Shown here: positions 1 through 8,876 of the stretch, piece by piece | Numbering within the stretch: the first letter of the stretch is position 1 | Layout: each line of letters starts with the position of its first letter | Source of the DNA: Nocardioides sp. Iso805N | Lineage (GTDB): Bacteria; Actinomycetota; Actinomycetes; Propionibacteriales; Nocardioidaceae | Assembly (NCBI RefSeq): GCF_000364605.1 | Contig: NZ_KB822575.1 | Span: 829,655-893,654, forward strand | Direction of reading: 5' to 3' | Length of the DNA stretch: 64,000 bases | Position numbers and translations under genes: made by a program | The notes under the pieces: generated by a model | Databases searched by the model: none | What the model was told of the DNA's origin: nothing | Seen by the model: only the letters and a program-made list of their open reading frames with translations

Positions 1-564
1 CGCAGCTGGCTCAACATCGCCCTGCTGGTCTTCCTGATCCTGGCGCTGGCAGCCGTCGCGGTCGTCGCGTGGCTGCTGCTGCGCGGCAACGGCTCGCCGG
101 CGCCGAGCAACGACCTGCCCACCGTGACGCCGACCACGTCGGCGCCGGCGAGCTCGGCACCGCCCAGCCCGTCGGCTAGCCCCTCCGAGATCACCCTCGA
201 GGAGTCGTCCTACACCGGACAGAACATCGACGTGGTGCTCAACCAGCTGCGCGCGCTCGGCCTCGAGCCCAGGCCGGTGCAGCAGACCAACGACGGCAGC
301 CACAAAGCCGACACCGTCATCTCCGTCTCACCGACCACCGGCCTGCAGCAGGGCGACTCGGTGACGGTGAACTACTACGGCGCGGCGCGCAAGAGCGCGA
401 CGCCCACGCCGACCCCGACGCCGTCGCACGCGCCCACCCACAGCGCGACGCCGACGCCCACTCCGACCCCCACTCCGACGACCTCGCCCAGCGAGGTCAC
501 CACCACAGGCGCCGTCGACACCACGGCGCCCAGCACCATCCAGAACACCCCGGGAGCCAGCTGA
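1..564 (+). CDS. pknA: Ser/Thr protein kinase PknA-like, C-terminal fragment (TM + PASTA)
   Basis: The frame is open from base 1, so the 5' part with the kinase domain lies outside the window. What is visible is a transmembrane helix (about residues 5-30 of the fragment, leucine/alanine/valine-rich), an extracellular PASTA-like repeat (about residues 65-125, ending in a valine/tyrosine strand) and a Pro/Thr-rich tail. The stop overlaps the pknB start as TGATG. A kinase directly upstream of PknB is normally PknA, which controls cell shape and division by phosphorylating envelope proteins. Mycobacterial PknA lacks PASTA, so this would be a PASTA-bearing variant. The PknA identity rests on position; only the TM and PASTA parts are seen. 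Confidence 0.75.
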   Translation, partial: RSWLNIALLVFLILALAAVAVVAWLLLRGNGSPAPSNDLPTVTPTTSAPASSAPPSPSASPSEITLEESSYTGQNIDVVLNQLRALGLEPRPVQQTNDGSHKADTVISVSPTTGLQQGDSVTVNYYGAARKSATPTPTPTPSHAPTHSATPTPTPTPTPTTSPSEVTTTGAVDTTAPSTIQNTPGAS

Positions 565-2351
565 TGGTCCAGCCAGAGCCCACCGTCGTCGGTGGCCGTT
601 ACGAGCTCGGTGAGCTCCTCGGTCGCGGCGGCATGGCCGAGGTCCGCAAGGGCGTCGACACCCGCCTCGGACGCATCGTCGCGGTGAAGCGGCTGCGCAC
701 CGACCTGGCGAGCGACACCACGTTCCAGGCGCGCTTCCGGCGTGAGGCGCAGTCCTCGGCCTCGCTGAACCACCCCGCCATCGTGTCGGTCTACGACACC
801 GGCGAGGAGCAGACGGCCGACGGCATCTCCCAGCCCTACATCGTGATGGAGTACGTCGCCGGCCGCACCCTGCGCGACATCCTGCGCGAGGGCCGCAAGA
901 TCCTCCCCGAGCGTGCCCTGGAGATCACCTCCGACGTACTGTCCGCGCTGGACTACAGCCACCGCGCCGGGATCATCCACCGCGACATCAAGCCGGGCAA
1001 CGTCATGCTCACGCCGAGCGGCGACGTGAAGGTGATGGACTTCGGCATCGCCCGTGCCGTCTCCGACGCCCAGTCGACGATGACCCAGACCGCGGCCGTG
1101 GTCGGGACCGCGCAGTACCTCTCCCCCGAGCAGGCTCGCGGCGAAACCGTCGACTCGCGCTCGGACGTCTACTCCGCCGGCTGCCTGCTCTACGAGCTCC
1201 TCACCGGCCGACCCCCGTTCGTCGGTGACTCCCCCGTGTCCGTCGCCTACCAGCACGTGCGCGAGCAGGCCCAGGCGCCGTCGACCCACGACACCGCGCT
1301 GCCGGCCGCCGTGGACGCGATCGTGATGAAGTCGCTGGCCAAGGGGCTCGAGGAGCGCTATCAGTCGGCCGCGGCGATGCGCGACGACATCGAGCACTAC
1401 CTGGCGGGCCGGCCGGTCGACGCCGTCTCACCGGTGCTGGCCCCGGAGCCCTCGAAGCAGGCCGCCGCCACGCAGGTGGTCGCCCCGACCAACGTGGTCC
1501 CGCTCGCGGCCGCCGAGGAGGAGGACGAGCGCAGCGGGCCACGCACCGGCCTGCTCGTCGTACTCGCCCTGCTGGTGCTCGCGGTGATCGCCGCAGGCGC
1601 GTTCTTCCTGCCGCGGCTGTTCAGCAGTGCCCCCGATCAGGTGCAGATCCCCAACGTGGTCGGCAAGACGCAGGACCAGGCCCGCGAGGCGATCGGCCAG
1701 GCCGGCCTCGAGGTCGGCGACGTGAGCTACAAGCCCGACGACAGTGCCGCCGCCGACACCGTGCTGCACCAGAATCCCACCGGCGGCGTGGGGGCCTACG
1801 CCGACCCCGGTGCCGAGGTCAACCTGGTGCTCTCCTCGGGGAAGCCGGACGTGACCATCCAGCAGGTCGCCGGCATGAGCTACAAGGACGCCAAGGCACT
1901 GTTGGAAGGAGCCGGACTCAAGGTCGATCGCAATGACGTCGAATCCGATCAGCCCAAGGGCCAGGTGCTCTCTGCCAACCCAGCCGTCGGCACGACCGTC
2001 GCCAGCGGCACCACGGTGATCCTCGACGTGTCCAAGGGCCCCAAGGCCGTCCCGAACGTGGTCGGCATGATGGCTGACAAGGCTCAGCAGGCCATCCGGG
2101 CACAGGGGTTCGAGCCGGTGACGGCCGACGACAACACCTCCACCGCGCCGGCCGGGACCGTCACCAAGCAGTCGCCGCCGGCGAACAGCACCCAGAAGCA
2201 GGGCTCGCAGGTCGTCATCTTCGTCTCGACCTACACCGCGCCGCCGTCGACGCCGGCCACCACCCCGACCTGCACGGCACCCGTGACCCTGCCCGACGGC
2301 ACCCAGACCTGTCCGGCCGACACCTCGACCATCCCGCCGGCCGGGCAGTAG
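564..2351 (+). CDS. pknB: Ser/Thr protein kinase PknB with three PASTA repeats
   Basis: Full-length 595-residue receptor kinase. Seen: glycine loop GRGGMAEV (20-27), catalytic lysine in VAVKRL (K42), HRDIKPGN (139-146, D141), DFG (159-161), a Thr-rich activation loop (STMTQT, 171-176) followed by a GTAQYLSPE segment, a TM helix at about 329-350, then three extracellular PASTA repeats (about 360-425, 428-490, 492-555) and a Pro/Thr tail. PASTA repeats in this family sense muropeptides or lipid II, and the kinase regulates cell-wall synthesis and division (family knowledge). The ATG shares one base with the upstream kinase stop, so translation is probably coupled. Three repeats rather than the four of M. 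tuberculosis PknB. Confidence 0.95.
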   Translation: MVQPEPTVVGGRYELGELLGRGGMAEVRKGVDTRLGRIVAVKRLRTDLASDTTFQARFRREAQSSASLNHPAIVSVYDTGEEQTADGISQPYIVMEYVAGRTLRDILREGRKILPERALEITSDVLSALDYSHRAGIIHRDIKPGNVMLTPSGDVKVMDFGIARAVSDAQSTMTQTAAVVGTAQYLSPEQARGETVDSRSDVYSAGCLLYELLTGRPPFVGDSPVSVAYQHVREQAQAPSTHDTALPAAVDAIVMKSLAKGLEERYQSAAAMRDDIEHYLAGRPVDAVSPVLAPEPSKQAAATQVVAPTNVVPLAAAEEEDERSGPRTGLLVVLALLVLAVIAAGAFFLPRLFSSAPDQVQIPNVVGKTQDQAREAIGQAGLEVGDVSYKPDDSAAADTVLHQNPTGGVGAYADPGAEVNLVLSSGKPDVTIQQVAGMSYKDAKALLEGAGLKVDRNDVESDQPKGQVLSANPAVGTTVASGTTVILDVSKGPKAVPNVVGMMADKAQQAIRAQGFEPVTADDNTSTAPAGTVTKQSPPANSTQKQGSQVVIFVSTYTAPPSTPATTPTCTAPVTLPDGTQTCPADTSTIPPAGQ

Positions 2352-2354
2352 GGA

Positions 2355-3128
2355 TCAGGAGGCCGAGAGCGGCTTGGCGTAGCTCAGGTCGAGCAGGCCC
2401 TTGTACGCCGGAGCCCGCACCATGCGGTCGGCGCTGAGATTCCAGCCGATGCCGATGGTGGGGTCGGCGGCCTGCTCCTGGTAGATCTGCAGGTACCTGC
2501 TCCCGGAGACGGCGTTGAGCAGCGCCGCCTGGTCGCCGACGGCGCTGATGACGTAGGGCTGCGGGTAGGGCACGCCCTGCAGCTGGACCGTGCTGCCGGA
2601 GCACTTGATGCCGGTGGTGGAGATGATCCGCTGGCCCTGGATCGTGACGGCCGTGGCTCCGCCATCCCACAGCGCGTTGACCACCGCCTGGATGTCCTGC
2701 TGGTGCACGACCATCTCGTTGGGGTTGCGGGTGGTCTTGTCGATCAGCTCGCGGGGTGCGTCCGAGAGGGTGATGCTGATGCCGGTGCCGCTGACAGCGG
2801 TAAGACCTGCCGGCGACTTGAGCCGACCGACACGCTCCTGCGCCTTCTCCACATCGGCGTCGGGGACGGCGTTGGTCAGCGTGGTGACCTGCTTCTGCAG
2901 GTCCGCGACCTGGCCCTCGAGCTTCTGGTAGGCGTCACTCTCGCTGCCGGTGAGGGTGGCCAGGTCCGTGTAACGGCCTGGCCGCAGGTCGGTCCCGTGG
3001 CTGTTGACGGCACTGACCACGAAGAGCGATCCGCACAGCAGCGCCACCGCCGGAGTGCCGACCCGCCACGCCGTCCTGCGGCGGCGTACGGGCCGCTCTT
3101 CGGGGCTTGCGTGGGTTCCCGGAGTCAC
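2355..3128 (-). CDS. DUF881 family membrane-anchored protein
   Basis: 257 residues from a GTG start. Begins with an Arg-rich cytoplasmic stretch and one N-terminal TM helix (about residues 22-42), followed by a coiled-coil-like heptad region (about 65-105) and the extracytoplasmic DUF881 domain with segments MVVHQQDIQAVVNALWDGGA and AVTIQGQRI. It converges on pknB with three bases between stops and diverges from crgA. DUF881 proteins occur beside crgA/pknB in many actinobacteria; their function is not established and a division or sporulation role is only inferred. A longer open frame upstream would run into the crgA gene, so the GTG at 3128 was preferred. Confidence 0.85.
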   Translation of the reverse strand: MTPGTHASPEERPVRRRRTAWRVGTPAVALLCGSLFVVSAVNSHGTDLRPGRYTDLATLTGSESDAYQKLEGQVADLQKQVTTLTNAVPDADVEKAQERVGRLKSPAGLTAVSGTGISITLSDAPRELIDKTTRNPNEMVVHQQDIQAVVNALWDGGATAVTIQGQRIISTTGIKCSGSTVQLQGVPYPQPYVISAVGDQAALLNAVSGSRYLQIYQEQAADPTIGIGWNLSADRMVRAPAYKGLLDLSYAKPLSAS

Positions 3129-3197
3129 GCCGACTAGGCTACGCCGCAGCGTCCGAACGGACGCAGTCGTCAGTGCAGTCGAACAGGAGTAGGACCC

Positions 3198-3650
3198 GTG
3201 GCCAAGCTCAAGCTGGGGCGAGACCCGATGATCGCGGAGCGCCCGCCGGTCTTCACCGTGCGATTCGTGATCGCCCTGGTGGCGATCGCACTGGGCATCG
3301 CCTGGATCATCTACTACTACTTCGGTGCCCGCGAGGGCCTGTCGGGCAAGCAGCACGGCATCGACTTCATCAGCAACCTGGGCAACTGGAACTACCTGAT
3401 CGGCTTCGGTCTGCTCTTCTTCGGCCTGATCATCTCGGCGCACCCGGACACGCCGCTGGGCCGCGGTCGCGGCGTGGTGGTCGGCATGCTGGGCTGCTTC
3501 ATCCTCGGCCTGGTCTGGATCTGCGTCTACTACATCACCTCGAACAACCCCGACGCGCTGTGGGTGTTCAACGACCTGGGCCAGAAGAACCTGCTGGTCG
3601 GCATCGGGTTCATGGCGGTGGGCTTCGCCTTCGCCACCCGCTGGGAGTGA
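3198..3650 (+). CDS. crgA: Cell division protein CrgA, duplicated (two CrgA units)
   Basis: 150 residues with four TM helices, roughly twice the usual CrgA length (about 85-93 residues, two TM). Each half resembles the CrgA pattern: helix, loop, LGxWNY-like motif, helix. The first half has ISNLGNWNYLIGFGLLFFG (about 54-72) and the second has FNDLGQKNLLVGIGFMAVG ending in the typical CrgA terminus ATRW (about 125-149). CrgA is a small septal membrane protein interacting with FtsZ, FtsQ and PBPs in mycobacteria and inhibiting FtsZ in Streptomyces. Position next to DUF881 and pknB supports the call. A strong hairpin terminator follows the stop. Confidence 0.85.
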   Translation: MAKLKLGRDPMIAERPPVFTVRFVIALVAIALGIAWIIYYYFGAREGLSGKQHGIDFISNLGNWNYLIGFGLLFFGLIISAHPDTPLGRGRGVVVGMLGCFILGLVWICVYYITSNNPDALWVFNDLGQKNLLVGIGFMAVGFAFATRWE

Positions 3651-3680
3651 GACTTCCCCTCCAGCGGCCCTCCACGGCCA

Positions 3681-3711
3681 AGCGCCGGCGTCCTGTCAGG
3701 ACGCCGGCGCT
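3681..3711. terminator. Hairpin terminator after crgA
   Basis: A GC-rich inverted repeat with arms AGCGCCGGCGTCC and GGACGCCGGCGCT around a 5-nt loop, followed on the plus strand by CTCTGTTT. It sits 30 bp after the crgA stop and upstream of the 3' end of the minus-strand rhomboid gene, so it may serve both. Confidence 0.75.
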
Positions 3712-3735
3712 CTCTGTTTCCCGGTTTTCCCCAGC

Positions 3736-3803
3736 GGGGGATAACCCTGTGGAGGAATTACACGCGTGTAGTTCTCCACAGAGTTACTCACACCTGTGGA
3801 TCA
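3736..3803. other. Cluster of DnaA-box-like words and an inverted repeat
   Basis: Between crgA and the rhomboid gene. Contains GGGGGATAA, an imperfect inverted repeat TGTGGAGGAATTACAC / GTGTAGTTCTCCACA around GCG (about 3749-3782), and TGTGGATCA (3795-3803), one mismatch from a DnaA box. Very similar words occur in the dnaN-ohr gap. Function is inferred only: DnaA binding or a regulator operator. Confidence 0.35.
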
Positions 3804-3855
3804 TCGAGAGGTCACTTTCGGGGTGTTGAAAGGTCAGTCCTCGGCGACCGAGTGG

Positions 3856-4776
3856 TCAGTTGAGCTGCATCGTCCGCACCACCACGGCGACCACGACCAC
3901 GGCGGCGACCGCTGCGATCCCGGCCCACTGCAGACCGCGCCGGCGTACGCCTGGGGTGTAGGCGAAGACCGCACCGACGGCGAGCCCGGCGACGAAGCCG
4001 CCGACGTGGGCCTGCCAGGAGATCTGCGAGTTGCTGAACGTGAGCACGAAGTTCAGCACCGCCACGACCACCAGCTGCTGGATCTGCAGGCCGCGCCGGG
4101 CGAAGAGCACGATCAGCGCGCCGAGCAAGCCGAAGATCGCTCCGGAGGCACCGAGCGTCGGCAGGATCGGCGATGCTGCCCAATAGACCAGCGCCGAGCC
4201 GGCCAGCCCGCAGAGCAGGTAGGTGATCAGGTAGCGGGCACGACCCAGACCCACCTCGAGCAGCGGGCCGATCATCCACAGCGAGAACATGTTCAACGCC
4301 ACGTGCAGCAGCTCCTGATGCGTGAACACGCTGGTCAGCAGCTGCCAGTAGGCGCCGTCGGCGACGCCACGTGAGAACGTGCCGCCATGGGCCACGCAGG
4401 TGGCCTGGTCGCCGACGCCTGTCCCGAAGCCGGGAAGCGTGCAGAAGCTGTGCGCGTGCAGCATCAGGTCGTACAGGACCGGGGTCGAGACGACCTGCGC
4501 CAGCAGGAAGACCACCAGGTTGATCCCGATGAGCGTCAGCGTGACCGGGGCGCCACTCATCCTGAAGGTGCTCGCCCAGGAGTTTCGCGGCGTACGGACG
4601 GTGGACCGGCCCTCGGCGAGGCACTCGGGGCACTGGAAGCCCACCGAGGCGGGCGTCATGCACTCCGGGCAGATCGGCCGCTCGCAGCGCTGGCAGCGAA
4701 TGTGAGACTCGCGCCCGGGGTGCCGGTAGCAGACCGGCACCCCGGGCGCGGAGGCCTCGGGGTGGAGCTCAGCCAA
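3856..4776 (-). CDS. Rhomboid family intramembrane serine protease with N-terminal zinc-binding box
   Basis: 306 residues from a TTG start overlapping the end of ppiA (an alternative GTG lies at 4740). The N-terminus carries a cysteine/histidine cluster (CYRH...[13 protein letters not shown]...FQCPEC), a B-box/zinc-ribbon typical of actinobacterial rhomboids. A six-to-seven-TM rhomboid core follows, with catalytic Ser in GASGAIFG and catalytic His in HVGGFVAG; the [11 protein letters not shown] segment matches the conserved HxxxN loop. Rhomboids cleave TM segments of membrane substrates; the substrate is unknown. Genes for a cyclophilin and a rhomboid are neighbours in the pknB-gyrB interval of many actinobacteria. 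Confidence 0.9.
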   Translation of the reverse strand: MAELHPEASAPGVPVCYRHPGRESHIRCQRCERPICPECMTPASVGFQCPECLAEGRSTVRTPRNSWASTFRMSGAPVTLTLIGINLVVFLLAQVVSTPVLYDLMLHAHSFCTLPGFGTGVGDQATCVAHGGTFSRGVADGAYWQLLTSVFTHQELLHVALNMFSLWMIGPLLEVGLGRARYLITYLLCGLAGSALVYWAASPILPTLGASGAIFGLLGALIVLFARRGLQIQQLVVVAVLNFVLTFSNSQISWQAHVGGFVAGLAVGAVFAYTPGVRRRGLQWAGIAAVAAVVVVAVVVRTMQLN

Positions 4777-5278
4777 CGATCTCGACGGTCTCGATGACGA
4801 CCGGCTCGACGGGGCGGTCCATCGCACCGGTGGCGACGCTGCCGATCGCGTCGACGACCTTGCGCGACTCGTCGTCGGCGACCTCACCGAAGATGGTGTG
4901 CTTGAAGTTGAGCCACGTCGTCGGTGCGACGGTGATGAAGAACTGCGAGCCGTTCGTGCCCGGACCGGCGTTCGCCATCGCGAGCAGGTAGGGCTTGTCG
5001 AAGACGAGCTCGGGGTGCGGCTCGTCCTTGAAGGTGTAGCCCGGACCGCCGGTGCCGGTGCCGAGCGGGTCGCCGCCCTGGAGCATGAAGCCCTCGATGA
5101 CGCGGTGGAAGGTGAGACCGTCGTAGAACGGGCCGGTCTTGCCGTTGCCGGCGTCGTAGGCCTTCTCGCCCTTCGCCAGCCCGACGAAGTTCGCCACCGT
5201 CTCCGGAGCGTGGTTGGGGAACAGGTCGATGCGGATGTCGCCCTTGTTCGTGTGGAGGATGGCCTGCTGGTCCGCCAT
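4769..5278 (-). CDS. ppiA: Peptidyl-prolyl cis-trans isomerase, cyclophilin type
   Basis: 169 residues, a single cytosolic cyclophilin domain without signal peptide. Active-site segments are visible: [14 protein letters not shown] (Arg of the catalytic FHR motif), NGSQFFIT and [11 protein letters not shown]. The start is the ATG after a strong AAAGGGAG site 4 nt upstream; the open frame further upstream is non-homologous. It catalyses proline isomerisation during protein folding. It matches PpiA (Rv0009 position in M. tuberculosis) in sequence and context, and the downstream rhomboid start overlaps its 3' end. Confidence 0.93.
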   Translation of the reverse strand: MADQQAILHTNKGDIRIDLFPNHAPETVANFVGLAKGEKAYDAGNGKTGPFYDGLTFHRVIEGFMLQGGDPLGTGTGGPGYTFKDEPHPELVFDKPYLLAMANAGPGTNGSQFFITVAPTTWLNFKHTIFGEVADDESRKVVDAIGSVATGAMDRPVEPVVIETVEIVG

Positions 5279-5290
5279 GGGACTCCCTTT

Positions 5291-5360
5291 CAGGTCGTAC
5301 GTCGTCGAATGTGCGCTCCCGATCCTCCCACGGCAGCGGTGATCGGGCGCGTACGACCTG
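5291..5360. repeat. Separated 11-bp inverted repeat upstream of ppiA
   Basis: CAGGTCGTACG (5291-5301) and CGTACGACCTG (5350-5360) are exact reverse complements 48 bp apart, in the leader region of ppiA. Possibly a paired operator or a long-range RNA stem; no known family is recognised. Confidence 0.35.
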
Positions 5361-5367
5361 ACCCGAG

Positions 5368-5383
5368 GGCCTGTTTTCAGGCC
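5368..5383. terminator. Small hairpin at the 3' end of the DUF3817 gene
   Basis: GGCCTG-TTTT-CAGGCC spans the stop codon of the DUF3817 gene. Six base pairs only, so a weak terminator or chance. Confidence 0.3.
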
Positions 5384-5736
5384 GCGACGAGCTCGGGGTG
5401 CTCGCGCTTGAGCTTCTCCGAGACGTAGTGCTCGACCACGAACATCATCACCGGGACCAGGCCGGCGAGGAGCATGACGAGGAAGAAGCCGAGGCTCCAG
5501 CCGACCTTGCGGCTGAGCACGAAGGCGACAACCAGGTAGGCCATGTAGAACCATCCGTGCAGGATCCAGATCAGCTCGAGCGGGTGGCCGATCTTGTAGG
5601 CGATCGAGTCCGTCGAAACGTTGTAGAGCGTCACGCTCTCCAGCGAACCGGTCAGAAGCACGGACAGAGTGCCGAGGAGGAGGAGGACACCGACGGTCAG
5701 CGCCAGCACTCGGTAGGCGGTGAAGAGCTTGCTCAC
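5377..5736 (-). CDS. DUF3817 domain integral membrane protein
   Basis: 119 residues with three clear hydrophobic segments (about 8-28, 57-77, 80-101). The pattern [21 protein letters not shown], with a conserved HGWxY, is the DUF3817 core; the C-terminus is charged ([10 protein letters not shown]). Function unknown. It starts with a GTG overlapping the SURF1 stop by four bases (GTGA), so it is translationally coupled to SURF1; SURF1-DUF3817 pairs are common in actinobacteria. A respiratory assembly role is inferred only from the pairing. Confidence 0.85.
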   Translation of the reverse strand: MSKLFTAYRVLALTVGVLLLLGTLSVLLTGSLESVTLYNVSTDSIAYKIGHPLELIWILHGWFYMAYLVVAFVLSRKVGWSLGFFLVMLLAGLVPVMMFVVEHYVSEKLKREHPELVAA

Positions 5737-6548
5737 GAGCCCGAGGGTACGGCGTGCTCCTGAGCGGCTTCCTCAGCACCCTCGTCGGTGGCCTTGGGGT
5801 GAGTGATGTCGCGCACGTGGCGCCACCACACGTAGAGCGCACCCAGGCTGAAGATCCACCACTCCAGCGCGTAGAGCAGGTTGCGCAGGCCCGTGGTGAA
5901 GCTGGCCTCCGGCATCGAGTTCACCTGGGCCGCCTTCAGCCCGGTGGTGCCGTCATTGGTCGCCGCGTCGGCGGCGGGCCAGCCGGGCTCACGGTCGGCG
6001 ACCACGGCGTACCCGCTGTAGAGGTCCTGACGCACGTGGTTCATCGCATCCGAGATCGCCAGCTCAGGCAGGACGTCGTCGTGGGTGTCGTCGTCGGTCA
6101 GGCCGCCGTCCTCCGGCGGCTGCACCCAGCCGATGAGCTTCGCGGTGCCGGTCGGTGCGGCCGGTGCGTCCTTGGGCTCGGCCACCCAGCCGCGCACGAC
6201 GTAGATCGCGGGCGCGTCACCGTTGGCACCGATCGCCAAGGGGGTGGCGACCCAGTAGCCGCCCTGGTGGCCGCTGACGTAGACCGTGCCGGAGGGGACC
6301 CAGGTGCCCTGGAGGATCGCCGGGCGGCCGGTCTCGGCACCCGGGAACGCGTCGTTGTGGCCCAGGATGTCGCTCAGCGGCACCGGCGTCGCGTGCGCGA
6401 GCGAGGCGCTCTTGTCGGCCTTGTGGCCCTCGGAGACGTCCCACTGCCACCAGCCGAGCAACAGGGTCGCGATGACGACCACGGTGCCCAGCGCGTGGAC
6501 GCCCCACAGCCGGGCACTCCACCAGCGGGGGGTCGGGTCGTGCGGCAC
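5733..6548 (-). CDS. SURF1 family protein (cytochrome oxidase assembly)
   Basis: 271 residues. Two TM helices bracket a large extracytoplasmic domain: one at about 16-34 (ending [10 protein letters not shown], the SURF1 signature region) and one near the C-terminus ([20 protein letters not shown]). Internal segments WVATPLAI and AIYVVRGWV fit SURF1/Shy1. These proteins help assemble haem-copper cytochrome oxidase. GTG start; the stop overlaps the DUF3817 start. A Glu/Ala-rich tail follows the second helix. Confidence 0.9.
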   Translation of the reverse strand: MPHDPTPRWWSARLWGVHALGTVVVIATLLLGWWQWDVSEGHKADKSASLAHATPVPLSDILGHNDAFPGAETGRPAILQGTWVPSGTVYVSGHQGGYWVATPLAIGANGDAPAIYVVRGWVAEPKDAPAAPTGTAKLIGWVQPPEDGGLTDDDTHDDVLPELAISDAMNHVRQDLYSGYAVVADREPGWPAADAATNDGTTGLKAAQVNSMPEASFTTGLRNLLYALEWWIFSLGALYVWWRHVRDITHPKATDEGAEEAAQEHAVPSGS

Positions 6549-6636
6549 CCCGCCAGGGTACGTCGCGTGCCCCGCGGCGACCGAACGGGCGACGACCTGC
6601 TCACCGTGGGGGAAGATCAGCCGTGGGTTAGCGCGC

Positions 6637-8835
6637 TCACGAACCGCCGTCGAGACCGTTGAGCCTGAGCACCTGCCCGAAGAGATCGCCCTGGTCGTAG
6701 TTGTCGACGGCGACGAAGTTGGGCAGCAGGCCGCGCTCGTGTTGACACTGGTCCAGCCGGGCGCCGAGGACGGCGTCGCTGTTGGCGAGCCGCGAGGCGC
6801 TGACCCGGGACAGCGACTGGTTGAGCCAGTGGTTGACCAGGAACAGCGGTGCGGTGGCGGGGCCGCGGTTGAGCCGGCAGCTGAAGTCGGAGGCCTGACG
6901 CGCGTCGAACGGCGTGTCCTGGAGCTCCTCGAAGGCCGACATCTGCCACGGGTACCGCGTCCCGCCGCCCTGGTTCTCGTTCATCACGACGACCCGCTGA
7001 CCCGAGTCGATCATCTGCTCCAGCGTCGGCCAGGTCCCCTCCGCCGATGGCGTGTAGACGTAGGGCATCAGGCCGGCGGCGGAGAACACCTGGGCGGTGG
7101 TGGCGGGCGAGACCTCGTCCTGCAGGATGAAGGTGAGTACCTGACGGGGGTGCTGCTGGAGCCACTCCCGGACCTGGACCATCAGCGGCTCCCACTTGGT
7201 CGAGCCCAGCACGCACAGCGCATGGCACAGGTACGCCGCCGTCGGGCCCTCGGGAACCAACCCGGCACCCTGCCGCAGCCGCAGTGCGCTCGCGATCACG
7301 TCCGCGCCGTACTCGGCCTCGGCCTGGGCGAGCGCCGTGGCATGGGTCGCTTCGGTGTTGGCGATCACGCCCGGGCGCGAGGTCGCCTGGCCGTACCAGG
7401 TATCGATGAGGAACCCACGGATCCCGGCGTCGAGCTGGTCGATGACGCCGTCCGGCTGCTCGGCCAGGAACCAGCCGGCCTGGTCCGCCGCCGCCATCGA
7501 GTTGTGCGTCGCGGGGAAGCTGACCTGGTCGTAGCGGCGATCGCAGAGCAGCGGCGAGCCGTTGCAGGCGGTCGGGTCGTCGGCCGAGAGCAGGGCCGAG
7601 GCCACGCTGCCCGAGCTGTTCCACACCACCAGGCCGGACAGCAGCACCAGTGCCATCCCGACGACGATGCCGATCCTCACCCGGCGCGATCGCTCGTCGG
7701 TGGCCGTGTGGTCAGCCGTCTGGCCAGCCGTCTCCGCGGAGCCGTCGGCGGTCCGCTCAGCCGCGTGCTGCCGCCGGCCGTCGGCAGCCGCGAGCAGGCG
7801 GGCGCCCGCCTCCCGGGCCAGCGTGGCGAGTCCGTGCAGTGCCAGCACCAGACCTGCGCTGATGGCCGCGATGGCGAGCATCGCTGTCGGCTCCAGCACC
7901 AGCAGCACGCCCAGGCCGGTGGCGGCGCCTGCGACGCCGGACCGGGTCCGCGCAGGCAGCTCTTGCCAGCGCATCGTGGTCAGCCACGCGCGCCACGCGG
8001 TCACGCCCAGGACCGGTGCCGCCCATCGGGACGCCACGGTCAGCAGGTAGGCGGCAGCTGCCGTGAGCAGGCCGGCGTTGCGCAGCGGGCCGGCGAGCTC
8101 GCGCCAGCCCGCGTCGACGAGGGCGCCGTCCAGGGTGTCGGGCGCGGCTCGGGACACCACGAAGCTCACCACCACCGTCGCCAGCGCGAGCGTCACGCCG
8201 GTGCCAGCCACGATCACCCCGACCACGCCGAGCGCACGGCGCCTGCGGCCGCGGGACAGCGCGACCACGCCACCGAGGCACAGCATGCTCAGCAACGGGC
8301 ACAGCCAGCTGAGCACCCGCACCGTCCGCATGCCACTGAGCGCGGACCGGCCGGCACTGCCGGACCCGAACCGCGCCAGCCGGACCTCGATGCCCGTCGG
8401 CACGTGCTGCGTGGCGTCGGGCAGGAACGTCCGGCTGACCGCTACCAGCACGGCGCCGACGTCGGCGACCTGCAGCACCACCGTGGTGGGGGCGGATCCG
8501 GTCCACGCCTGATGCAGCGGCGCGAGGGCGGTGCGGAAGATCGGCCGGAATGCCGAGCTCCTGATGCTGCTCTGCAAGGCGCCCTCCAGCAGCGGTCGCA
8601 CCACCACCAGGTCGGGCTGCTGCTGGACGATCCGGTCGGTCAGGTCGACGGCGAGGTGGCGCGCCACCGCCGGGTCCTGCCGGATGCGATCGGCATGCTC
8701 CACGAACCGGGAGGTGTCGAGGAGCTGCCGATCGGCCACACCTGCCACCAGGCCGACCAGAAGCGCCACCGCGCCGAGCACGGCCAGAACGCGACGCATC
8801 GAACGCACGAGCACATGATGCACCGCTGTTGACAC
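6637..8835 (-). CDS. Polytopic membrane protein with C-terminal PI-PLC-like domain
   Basis: 732 residues from GTG at 8835 (an ATG at 8799 is an equally plausible start; neither has a clear ribosome site). The N-terminal half has an initial TM helix, an extracytoplasmic helical region (about 45-165), then about five TM helices to residue 350 and another at about 393-412. The C-terminal part resembles the phosphatidylinositol-specific PLC X domain: YDQVSFPATHNSM (first catalytic-type His), DQLDAGIRGFLIDTWYG, YLCHALC (candidate second His) and PRQVLTFILQDE. Such a fold would cleave a phosphodiester, possibly a phosphoinositide head group outside the membrane. Substrate and activity are inference; no partner gene is adjacent. 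Confidence 0.75.
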   Translation of the reverse strand: MSTAVHHVLVRSMRRVLAVLGAVALLVGLVAGVADRQLLDTSRFVEHADRIRQDPAVARHLAVDLTDRIVQQQPDLVVVRPLLEGALQSSIRSSAFRPIFRTALAPLHQAWTGSAPTTVVLQVADVGAVLVAVSRTFLPDATQHVPTGIEVRLARFGSGSAGRSALSGMRTVRVLSWLCPLLSMLCLGGVVALSRGRRRRALGVVGVIVAGTGVTLALATVVVSFVVSRAAPDTLDGALVDAGWRELAGPLRNAGLLTAAAAYLLTVASRWAAPVLGVTAWRAWLTTMRWQELPARTRSGVAGAATGLGVLLVLEPTAMLAIAAISAGLVLALHGLATLAREAGARLLAAADGRRQHAAERTADGSAETAGQTADHTATDERSRRVRIGIVVGMALVLLSGLVVWNSSGSVASALLSADDPTACNGSPLLCDRRYDQVSFPATHNSMAAADQAGWFLAEQPDGVIDQLDAGIRGFLIDTWYGQATSRPGVIANTEATHATALAQAEAEYGADVIASALRLRQGAGLVPEGPTAAYLCHALCVLGSTKWEPLMVQVREWLQQHPRQVLTFILQDEVSPATTAQVFSAAGLMPYVYTPSAEGTWPTLEQMIDSGQRVVVMNENQGGGTRYPWQMSAFEELQDTPFDARQASDFSCRLNRGPATAPLFLVNHWLNQSLSRVSASRLANSDAVLGARLDQCQHERGLLPNFVAVDNYDQGDLFGQVLRLNGLDGGS

Positions 8836-8876
8836 GCGGCGTCCAGGTCAAGATGGTGTGTTCGGAGGGGGCAACG

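Noticed and set aside
6286..8832. 848-codon plus-strand frame opposite the SURF1 and PLC-like genes
   Set aside because: Antisense shadow with no recognisable domain; the minus-strand proteins have TM and catalytic motifs.
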